NCBI GenBank assembly: GCA_002381945.1
Contig: DFXY01000039.1
Coordinates: 2,803 to 25,352, forward strand
Reading direction: 5' to 3'
Length of the DNA: 22,550 nucleotides
From: Bacteriovoracaceae bacterium UBA4096
Lineage (GTDB): Bacteria; Bdellovibrionota; Bacteriovoracia; Bacteriovoracales; Bacteriovoracaceae
The position numbers and the translations under genes are program-made. Positions 16,703-22,550 of this stretch are shown piece by piece. The stretch's first letter is position 1; each line of letters opens with the position of its first letter. Below the pieces are notes generated by a model that saw nothing but the letters and a program-made list of their open reading frames with translations, had not been told where the DNA came from and made no database searches.

Positions 16703-16855
16703 ATGAATAAAATCACTCTTCTTTTCATGGCTGCCTTCTTCTTTTCACTTACGGCATGCAGTGACTACATAAACAGCAGGAGAGAAGGTTTAAAACCTTA
16801 TCACATTGATGAAAAACAAAGTCAGGAAGAGAAACAAGAAGAAAAAAAAGAATAA
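16703..16855 (+). CDS. Small lipoprotein, 50 residues
   Basis: ATG 16703 with AAGGAG 5 bases upstream, ending at TAA 16855. The product opens MNKITLLFMAAFFFSLTAC, a signal peptide with lipobox LTAC, so it should be lipidated at Cys19. The mature part is only 32 residues: a short polar stretch and then a Glu/Lys/Gln-rich, probably helical tail (EKQSQEEKQEEKKE). It lies between the rhomboid and phospholipase genes. No family recognised; small entericidin- or Lpp-like lipoproteins are comparable only in size. Confidence 0.75.
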   Translation: MNKITLLFMAAFFFSLTACSDYINSRREGLKPYHIDEKQSQEEKQEEKKE

Positions 16856-16916
16856 AATCTTTGTTGTCAGCATTGGCCTGCTTGGCCTTTGGCATATTAA
16901 CCGAACGAAGTAAAGT

Positions 16917-18380
16917 TTGAGTGTGAAAAAGAACATCTTACAGATCAAGCGAAACTGTTGGCGAAAAAGTGAAATTGATAAACTGTCTTTATTAATAGAC
17001 TCCCAAAATTATTATAAAGCATTTATGGAAGTTGGCGGCCGGGCAAAGTCCAGTCTGCATATTGCAGGTTGGGAAATCGACGGTAGGATGATTATTAACC
17101 CGATTTATCCATCCACAGCAGTACCTTTAAGAGAATATATTAATAAACTTTCTAAGAACCTGATTAATGTATCTCTTCTATGCTGGAAGGCCCCCTTCTA
17201 CTTACGTTTTGGGCGGGAGAGATTCACCTCCTTAAAATGGAAAATAAAGACAAATCCCAAGGTCCAATACAAGAACAATCACTCTCCGTTTTTTTTTGGC
17301 TCATACCATGAGAAAATTGCTATTTTTGACCGGAAGTGTGCCTTCCTTGGTGGAATAGATCTGGCAAAAAAAAGATGGGATACTCCCCATCATGAAAGGC
17401 AAAGTCATCTGCGCTCCGACTTCAATGGAAAACCCTATAATCCCATCCATGATGTTCAGTATGTTTTTACCGGGAAAATTATTCAAGACCTGGAAACTTT
17501 TATTCAAAAACGGGCCGATATCAACTTATTTGAAGAACAACAGTCCAATCAAGTTCAAAATGATCTTTGGCCTGAAACATTTTCTCCAGAAGTTATTGCC
17601 ACCTGGGGAGGGCTATCCCGAACGGTTGCAGAGTCCAACATCCTTGAAATTGAAAATCTATATATTGATGCTATAAGGAGTGCTGAAAAATTTATCCTTA
17701 TTGAAAATCAATATCTATCGCATCGGATAATAATAGCAGAAATCGAAAAGAGATTAGAAGAGCATGATGGACCAGAGGTTATTATTATCCTTCCATTTTT
17801 TTACCGAGGCTGGTCAGAAAGTGCCATCTATCTTTCAGAAAGGAATCGGGCGATAAGAAAATTAAAAAGTAAAGATAGTAGCAAAAAACTTCGGTTTCTT
17901 TATCCCTACATCCCTTCAAACGATGAGGATATTTTCATTGTTGTTCATTCAAAGTACATGGTCATTGACAATACTTTTATGACCATGGGATCTGCGAATC
18001 TAAATTTTCGCTCTATGCGTGTGGACAGTGAGATAAACTTATCCCTGGAAGCTGAAAGGGATGATGGCACAAAAGAGTTTATTGAATCCAGCGTATTCAA
18101 GATTCTAGCTGAGCATCTGGATATCTCCTCAGAATCCTTTAGACATAAATTTGATCAGAATAATTCTCTGATAATGACAATTGAGGCTTTTCAAAACACC
18201 AGACCAAAGACATTAAAGGAAATACCTATCCACGAAACAACTCTTATGCAGAAGTTTTTACTTTTCCTTTATCCATTCATCGACATTAGGAAAGCAGTGC
18301 CAAAAGAATATGCTTATTGGGCCACAGGAGGGATACTTATATTCTTCTTGATTGCGGCAAAGGTTATGAATGGACATTAG
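16917..18380 (+). CDS. Phospholipase D family protein, two HKD motifs, C-terminal membrane anchor
   Basis: The 487-residue protein has two intact HKD motifs: HEKIAIFD (His131, Lys133, Asp138) followed by FLGGIDLA, and HSKYMVID (His344, Lys346, Asp351) followed by GSANLNFRSM. The NPIHDVQYVFTG and ILIENQYLS segments are typical of eukaryote-like PLD1/2-type bacterial enzymes rather than of ClsC. A single transmembrane segment lies at the very C-terminus (about 465-483). It has no signal peptide, so the catalytic part is probably cytoplasmic. Likely activity is phospholipid hydrolysis or transfer. The gene overlaps the YbhN-like gene by 11 bases; E. coli ybhO (clsB) and ybhN show the same pairing. 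Start TTG 16917 or GTG 16923 is unsettled, with only a weak site upstream. Confidence 0.85.
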   Translation: MSVKKNILQIKRNCWRKSEIDKLSLLIDSQNYYKAFMEVGGRAKSSLHIAGWEIDGRMIINPIYPSTAVPLREYINKLSKNLINVSLLCWKAPFYLRFGRERFTSLKWKIKTNPKVQYKNNHSPFFFGSYHEKIAIFDRKCAFLGGIDLAKKRWDTPHHERQSHLRSDFNGKPYNPIHDVQYVFTGKIIQDLETFIQKRADINLFEEQQSNQVQNDLWPETFSPEVIATWGGLSRTVAESNILEIENLYIDAIRSAEKFILIENQYLSHRIIIAEIEKRLEEHDGPEVIIILPFFYRGWSESAIYLSERNRAIRKLKSKDSSKKLRFLYPYIPSNDEDIFIVVHSKYMVIDNTFMTMGSANLNFRSMRVDSEINLSLEAERDDGTKEFIESSVFKILAEHLDISSESFRHKFDQNNSLIMTIEAFQNTRPKTLKEIPIHETTLMQKFLLFLYPFIDIRKAVPKEYAYWATGGILIFFLIAAKVMNGH

Positions 18381-19314
18381 TATCAAAAGAAGAACCCGAT
18401 TCAAGATTCTTCCTTTCATAACATTTATTTTTTTCTGCCTGATTGCATTTCTTCTTTATCAAAGTTTATCTGAAATTAATTTTGCAGAAGTTAAGGCAGC
18501 TCTGAATAAAGTAAGCTTCAAAGGTTTGCTTCCTACGTTAGGGTTAGTCATCTTTAACTTTATTATCCTTGCCTCCTTTGACTTTTTGGGATTTCGTTAT
18601 TTAAAATTACCTGGCATTTCAGCGTTAAAAATCTATTGCAGTGCCATGATTTGTTACACATTCACTTTAAATCTTGGTGCATTTGTTGGAGGTTTAGGAT
18701 TACGTTATCGGATATATAGCGGATGGAATGTCTCCATTGGAGATATTACTAAAGTGATTATCTTTTCGACCTTATCAAACTGGCTTGGACATATCTTTCT
18801 TTTATCTTTCGTAATTCTTCAAGGGCAGGAGGATGTGGTAAAACTAACAGGCTTCCCCAGGGAGGTCACCTTCATTGTAAGTACTTTGGGAATGGTGATT
18901 GTCATTTTGTATTTCTTTCTATGTAGCAAAAGAAAACAGATAACTTATAAAAAAGTAAAATTCATGTTCCCCCCGATTAAACTGGCCTTTGCTCAACTTT
19001 TACTCTCGGTCATTCAATGGAGTCTTTTGACATTAATCATAATATCGCTTATGGAACAACTTGGTGCTGCGCCAAACTTTATGCAGGTGCTTTTCACCTA
19101 TTTACTAAGTGGCCTTGCCGGGGTGGTGACTCATATCCCTGCTGGTCTTGGCGTTCATGAAGCAGTTTTTTTAAAAATGAACTTTGAAATTTCTTCTTTT
19201 AACATACTTGCGGTTTTAATCCTCTTTCGGGTTACTTATTATTTAATACCGCTTTTGCTAGCACTCCCGGGTTACCTGGGAATTGAATACTATCAAAAGA
19301 AAAATAAAACATAA
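18370..19314 (+). CDS. YbhN/LPG-synthase-TM family membrane protein (putative lipid flippase)
   Basis: The 314-residue polytopic membrane protein (about seven or eight segments) matches the UPF0104/lysylphosphatidylglycerol-synthase transmembrane family: TLNLGAFVGGLGLRYRIYSG in the middle and HIPAGLGVHEAVFL near the end (the family PxGLGxxE motif). It lacks the C-terminal synthase domain of MprF. Members are thought to move or sense lipids across the inner membrane. ATG 18370 lies inside the last codons of the PLD gene, so translation is probably coupled and the two proteins act on the same lipid pool (inference). Confidence 0.85.
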   Translation: MDISIKRRTRFKILPFITFIFFCLIAFLLYQSLSEINFAEVKAALNKVSFKGLLPTLGLVIFNFIILASFDFLGFRYLKLPGISALKIYCSAMICYTFTLNLGAFVGGLGLRYRIYSGWNVSIGDITKVIIFSTLSNWLGHIFLLSFVILQGQEDVVKLTGFPREVTFIVSTLGMVIVILYFFLCSKRKQITYKKVKFMFPPIKLAFAQLLLSVIQWSLLTLIIISLMEQLGAAPNFMQVLFTYLLSGLAGVVTHIPAGLGVHEAVFLKMNFEISSFNILAVLILFRVTYYLIPLLLALPGYLGIEYYQKKNKT

Positions 19315-19415
19315 CGATCAAACTCCATTATTGATTGCGAAAAGTTTTAGATTTAATTACATCGTAAATTGATACAATTTTCTCCGAGTAATGATTTCTT
19401 TACATGGAGGTTTTT

Positions 19416-19760
19416 ATGCCAAGAAAATCAATTCAACAAAGCTCCCGTACCCCAAGGAACACTAAAAAGAGTAGCGGCCAGAGTAGACGTGCTTCTCAAA
19501 AGGCAACTCTGGATCTTTCACAATTATCCCGCCAAGGTAATTATAAGAATCTTATTCGAAATCTCTCAAAAAACACCGCTACAAAATACATATTGGGTGG
19601 GATTGCCGGAGTCGTACTCGTAAGATTCGCCATGAGATATTACCGGGAACATCCAGAGATATCCGATTTTTTAAGAGATAATTTTGAAAATGTGGAAGGT
19701 CGATTAAGACAGTATCGACAAAACCTTACGTCTGAAACTTCCTCAATGGCCCGCCACTAA
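19416..19760 (+). CDS. Small protein with basic Ser/Thr-rich tail and hydrophobic core, paralog A
   Basis: ATG 19416 is preferred to ATG 19404 because GGAGG lies 5 bases before it, inside the longer reading. The 114-residue product has a Lys/Arg/Ser/Thr-rich N-terminal tail (residues 1-33), a core (GNYKNLIRNLSKN..TKYILGGIAGVVLVRFAM), then YREHPEISDFLRDNFENVEG and an ending ARH. The hydrophobic stretch is glycine-rich, short and contains an Arg, so it may be a membrane segment or a helical hairpin. The core is about 41% identical (26 of 63 by eye) to the next gene. No signal peptide and no cysteine. Not recognised as a known family; a DNA- or nucleic-acid-tethering tail is speculation. Confidence 0.7.
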   Translation: MPRKSIQQSSRTPRNTKKSSGQSRRASQKATLDLSQLSRQGNYKNLIRNLSKNTATKYILGGIAGVVLVRFAMRYYREHPEISDFLRDNFENVEGRLRQYRQNLTSETSSMARH

Positions 19761-19783
19761 GAACTTTAACCGGGAGAGAAACG

Positions 19784-20131
19784 ATGGCAAAGAAGGCAAC
19801 AAAAAAAACATCACAAACAAGGACTTCAAGAAAAAAAGGTTTTGAGGTCCTAAATGGAAATGACAGGACATCAGGTTCATCCAGAGTATCATCTATAGAC
19901 AGATATTCAGCATCAGGAGAATACAAAGATGTCTTAAGAGAATTTATCAGCAATCCTGCTGTTAAGTATGTTGCAGGAGGTATAGCTACCGCTATTCTGG
20001 CGAGAATTGCCACTAACATTTCTGAAAGATATCCTGAGATCTCCAATTTCATAAAAGAGAATCTGGATACTGTTGAAGGTAAGCTCAACGAATTTAGAAA
20101 TGACTCTGATGCGAGTTCTGCCCGACATTAA
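19784..20131 (+). CDS. Small protein with basic tail and hydrophobic core, paralog B
   Basis: The 115-residue product repeats the layout of its neighbour: a Lys/Arg/Ser/Thr-rich tail (MAKKATKKTSQTRTSRKK), then GEYKDVLREF..NPAVKYVAGGIATAILARIA, YPEISNFIKENLDTVEGKL and the ending SSARH. GGGAG precedes ATG 19784 by about 8 bases. It starts 23 bases after paralog A, so they form a tandem operon that arose by duplication, with the core kept and the tails diverged. The stop overlaps the convergent amidotransferase stop by 3 bases. Function unknown. Confidence 0.75.
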   Translation: MAKKATKKTSQTRTSRKKGFEVLNGNDRTSGSSRVSSIDRYSASGEYKDVLREFISNPAVKYVAGGIATAILARIATNISERYPEISNFIKENLDTVEGKLNEFRNDSDASSARH

Positions 20132-20790
20132 TAAAGCATATTAAAATGCCGGAAGACATGGTTGAGAAATCTTTTACCGTCAGCTCTTCCGGCCTTTTCA
20201 TCTTCATCATTAAGCTTGATATCAGAAGAACAAAAATAAGCAGAAGCTTCAGGATGGGCCTGGGTAGTAAATAGAGGCAATGTTCTGTGTATGACAATAT
20301 CATGATCCAGCCCTTGCCCAAGTGAGATCAGCTCAGAACCGAGTTTTTTAACCACCTGCTTGTGAGTAACAGGAAGTAAAAATTCTTCTTTATGTTTTAA
20401 GCTTCCCCAATCTTTCAGGATTTGAATCTTCCGGAGCCCAGTAATCTTCTCTCCTGTAGGATAAAGATCGCCTACCTCGCTGCCAAAGGCCTGACAGAGG
20501 AGCTGATGCCCAAAGCAAACAGCAACGACTGGTTTATTTGCCCGTAATTCACTTATCAAAAATTGAGCAAGAGGTTTATGCCATTCCAGAGGTTCAGTTA
20601 CATTAGAGGCCGAACCTGCAATAAAGTAGCCACTATTCTTTTCTGCATCGGCCATGAGTCCGTTTATACCGAATTTGTCGGGCATATAATACGAGGTTGG
20701 CAATCCAGTCAACTCAACCAATTCATTGAAACAATGGATTGAAGCGGACAAAAGAAATGGATCAATAAACGCCAGTTGTTTTTTGTGCAT
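20128..20790 (-). CDS. Class I glutamine amidotransferase-like protein
   Basis: The 220-residue single-domain protein carries the class I GATase triad: Cys92 in VCFGHQ (nucleophile elbow), His179 and Glu181 in AHPEA. A GSASNV oxyanion-type loop lies near residues 59-64. Stand-alone GATases hydrolyse glutamine or act as gamma-glutamyl hydrolases or peptidases; here no synthase partner is adjacent, so the acceptor is unknown. ATG 20790 has no strong ribosome site. The gene is convergent with paralog B and divergent from the DUF5602-like gene (103-base gap). Confidence 0.85.
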   Translation of the reverse strand: MHKKQLAFIDPFLLSASIHCFNELVELTGLPTSYYMPDKFGINGLMADAEKNSGYFIAGSASNVTEPLEWHKPLAQFLISELRANKPVVAVCFGHQLLCQAFGSEVGDLYPTGEKITGLRKIQILKDWGSLKHKEEFLLPVTHKQVVKKLGSELISLGQGLDHDIVIHRTLPLFTTQAHPEASAYFCSSDIKLNDEDEKAGRADGKRFLNHVFRHFNMLY

Positions 20791-20893
20791 TTTAAAAGCT
20801 TAATTTTTTCATTTCTCAAATGCAATACAACATTTTATGTATGGATCATTTCTTGCAGAGATTACGAGAAGTTTTTTAAAGCAGGAGTGATGT

Positions 20894-21643
20894 ATGAAAT
20901 ATTTTATATGTGCCATGATGAGTTTAAATTTTTGTCTTAATGTAAATGCGTCCAGCATTACGCACTGGGGGGAAAAAGTATTTGTTGGTAACGGCTATGC
21001 CAGAACTTATATTGAACTCAAAAATAAAATTCCTCAGTCGATGGGGATCGCTCTATCAGCGTCTGCCACTTCAGGCCTTAATCATGGGATGAAGGAATAT
21101 CTACTTCCCCTCCCGAAAAGCGCGAAAGTTCACCCCATAAAACATATTACCCTGGATTGGAATCCTCATGGGCATGAACCAGGTGGCGTCTATGACCGAC
21201 CCCATTTTGATTTTCATTTCTATTTTATTTCAAACAAACTAAGGCAATCAATCACTTGTCAGGATGATGATGCTCCCTTCTGTTTAGAGATGCCTGATGA
21301 GGATTCTCTGGTTATAGATTACGCGCCAACTCCTGAGGGCGTGCCCAAGATGGGCTGGCACTGGGTCGACCTTCTTGCTCCCGAATTTAATGGGGGCATA
21401 TTTACCCGAACTTTCCTTTATGGCTATTATGCAGGGAACCTGATTTTTATCGAGCCCATGGTTACAGTGGATTATTTACTCAGTAAAAAGACCAGTCGTA
21501 ACCCTATCAGGTTACCTAAACAATTTCCTTATCAACAAGGTCACTATCCGACAAACTACACAATTTTTTATGATGAAACAAATGACCTGCATAAAATTGA
21601 ATTAAGAGCTTTTAGAGATCAGGATTTGGGAGCAATAAGATAA
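20894..21643 (+). CDS. Exported TTHB210-like (DUF5602) putative metal-binding protein
   Basis: The 249-residue protein has a signal peptide (cleaved near VNAS). It matches the TTHB210-like/DUF5602 pattern: an LDWNPHGHEPGGVYDRPHFDFHFY block (residues about 87-110) with His92, His94, Glu95, His104 and His108, then MGWHWVDLLAPEF with a further His at about 155. The histidines are well placed to bind a metal. Two Cys (ITC and FC, about 10 residues apart) may form a disulfide. AGGAG lies 6 bases before ATG 20894. It is followed 29 bases later by the FMN reductase gene on the same strand, so they may be cotranscribed. Biological role unknown. Confidence 0.75.
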   Translation: MKYFICAMMSLNFCLNVNASSITHWGEKVFVGNGYARTYIELKNKIPQSMGIALSASATSGLNHGMKEYLLPLPKSAKVHPIKHITLDWNPHGHEPGGVYDRPHFDFHFYFISNKLRQSITCQDDDAPFCLEMPDEDSLVIDYAPTPEGVPKMGWHWVDLLAPEFNGGIFTRTFLYGYYAGNLIFIEPMVTVDYLLSKKTSRNPIRLPKQFPYQQGHYPTNYTIFYDETNDLHKIELRAFRDQDLGAIR

Positions 21644-21672
21644 AGAAACCACTTACAACTGAGGAGGGAATT

Positions 21673-22290
21673 ATGCTCAGGATAGGAATTATAATTGGGA
21701 GTACAAGGCCAAATCGAGTTGGAAAAGATGTTGGCCAATGGGTTTTTGAACAAGCAAGGACTAGAAATGATGCTGAATTTGAATTAGTGGATCTCAAGGA
21801 CTTCAATCTTCCTTTGCTGGATGAACCCATTCCACCGGCGATGGGGCAGTACAGTCAACCACACACTCAAAAATGGGCCAGAAAGATAGCAACCTTTGAT
21901 GGTTTTATTTTTGTTTCACCTGAATACAATCATGGCACTAGCGGGGCACTTAAAAATGCTCTTGATTTCATTTATAAAGAATGGAACAACAAAGTAGCAG
22001 GATTTGTTGCCTACGGAAGTGCCGGAGGAACGAGAGCAGTTGAACAACTGCGACTGGTTATGGCAGAGTTACAAATTGCTACAGTCAGATCACAAGTGGC
22101 CCTTTCTTTAAAGACGGATTTTGAAAACTTTAAGACCTTTAAACCTGCCGATTATCACAAGAATAATCTTCAAACTCTCATCGATCAGATTATTAATTGG
22201 GGTAATGCTTTTCGAACATTACATCAAAGACCACAGGTATCTTCTGAGCGTCCTAGTCCAGAAGATGACAAAAGTGCCAGTTTACATTAA
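21673..22290 (+). CDS. NADPH-dependent FMN reductase family protein
   Basis: The 205-residue flavodoxin-like protein has the FMN phosphate loop GSTRPNR (residues 9-15), the SPEYNHGTSGALKNALDF motif (about 80-98) and the AYGSAGGTRAVEQLR segment, typical of NAD(P)H-dependent FMN reductases such as the ArsH/ChrR/YieF type. It probably reduces FMN, quinones or xenobiotics in the cytoplasm. AGGAGG is close before ATG 21673. It ends before the convergent hairpin at 22293. A charged tail follows the domain (SSERPSPEDDK). The specific substrate cannot be told. Confidence 0.9.
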   Translation: MLRIGIIIGSTRPNRVGKDVGQWVFEQARTRNDAEFELVDLKDFNLPLLDEPIPPAMGQYSQPHTQKWARKIATFDGFIFVSPEYNHGTSGALKNALDFIYKEWNNKVAGFVAYGSAGGTRAVEQLRLVMAELQIATVRSQVALSLKTDFENFKTFKPADYHKNNLQTLIDQIINWGNAFRTLHQRPQVSSERPSPEDDKSASLH

Positions 22291-22292
22291 TC

Positions 22293-22327
22293 AATAAGAG
22301 CAGCGGTTATAAACCGCTGCTCTTATT
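22293..22327. terminator. Convergent hairpin with a perfect 16-bp stem
   Basis: AATAAGAGCAGCGGTT, loop ATA, and its exact reverse complement. It lies between the FMN reductase stop and the SMR stop, which is inside the right arm. T-tracts are short on both strands, so it may act as a bidirectional terminator or processing barrier. Confidence 0.8.
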
Positions 22328-22550
22328 TAGAAGTAAGTTTTAAACCTAATATTGAGACAAAAAGTAAAATCAAAAAAAAGAGCCTCGGCATTGAAAGTGA
22401 CTCTTTAAATAATACAATCCCAAGGATTGCCGCACCCAAGGCACCAATACCAACCCAAACACCATAGGCCGTTCCAATAGGAATAGCTTGCGCCGCCTTA
22501 GCCAAGAGATACATGCTACCTGCAAGGGTAATAATGGTAAAGAGACTTGG
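22323..22550 (-). CDS. SMR family multidrug/guanidinium exporter (5' partial)
   Basis: The frame runs open to the right edge (last visible codons PSLFTIITLAG then SMYLLAKAAQ), so the 5' end is missing and 75 residues are visible. The IPIGTAYGVWVGIGALGAA motif is the SMR signature and the following GIVLFKES and C-terminal hydrophobic helix fit SMR proteins; the motif set is closer to the SugE/Gdx branch than to EmrE, but the missing part, including the key Glu in helix 1, decides this. Drug or guanidinium export as a dimer is family knowledge. Confidence 0.85.
   Translation of the reverse strand, partial: PSLFTIITLAGSMYLLAKAAQAIPIGTAYGVWVGIGALGAAILGIVLFKESLSMPRLFFLILLFVSILGLKLTSK

Noticed and set aside
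19366..19380. AAATTG-ATA-CAATTT palindrome before paralog A
   Set aside because: A short all-AT-type stem of 6 bp; could be an operator or a weak terminator for the YbhN gene but chance is likely in this AT-rich gap.
1..22550. Search for IS ends, CRISPR repeats, prophage genes, tRNA and rRNA
   Set aside because: No transposase, integrase, regularly spaced repeat array or tRNA cloverleaf was seen; the repeats found are protein-coding domains.

Overview
The window looks like a chromosomal stretch from an AT-rich (roughly 40% G+C by eye, not computed) Gram-negative bacterium, most likely a Bdellovibrionota member such as the Bacteriovorax/Peredibacter group. The evidence is a TIGR02147-family regulator, a secreted 'GNGG...HEAVY' plus DUF1566 protein, a giant exported protein built of Ig/cadherin-like repeats and NHL-type blades, many short lipoproteins and signal-peptide proteins, and strong AGGAGG-type ribosome sites. 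The lineage is inference; no rRNA or marker gene is present. No IS, prophage, CRISPR array or tRNA was recognised.

Layout. (1) Bases 1-6333: the 3' end of a very large surface-protein gene, still open at the left edge. It has five cadherin-like repeats, a run of Ig-like modules with paired cysteines, and a C-terminal NHL-like propeller of about 700 residues. (2) 6360-9963, minus strand: a lipoprotein overlapping a small charged protein, a transglutaminase-elicitor-like exported enzyme, a small secreted protein, then DoxX and YceI. (3) 10074-10958, plus strand: an AraC-type regulator divergent from yceI. (4) 10930-12438, minus strand: a ClsC-like phospholipase D family protein. Its upstream gap holds a minus-strand UUCG-loop terminator and a candidate leader RNA or sRNA. 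(5) 12822-14699, plus strand: the TIGR02147 regulator coupled to a secreted DUF1566 protein, then a strong terminator. (6) 14765-14928: an orphan mini-transcription unit (promoter, 18-codon ORF, terminator) with no conventional gene. (7) 14931-16605, minus strand: a rhomboid protease followed by a membrane-anchored AsmA/DUF748-like protein. (8) 16703-20131, plus strand: a 50-residue lipoprotein, a second phospholipase D family protein overlapping a YbhN-like flippase-family gene, and two tandem paralogous small proteins with basic tails. (9) 20128-22550: a class I glutamine amidotransferase (minus), a TTHB210/DUF5602-like exported protein, an FMN reductase, a convergent hairpin with a perfect 16-bp stem, and the 3' end of an SMR-family transporter (minus).

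The theme is the cell envelope: two PLD-type phospholipid enzymes, a YbhN-like membrane protein, a rhomboid protease, YceI, DoxX, an AsmA-like protein, three lipoprotein or small secreted products and a giant adhesin-like protein. The least explained parts are the two candidate small RNA/peptide loci (12544-12685 and 14765-14928) and the tandem basic-tail proteins (19416-20131). I did not find a clear multi-gene defence or mobile system.
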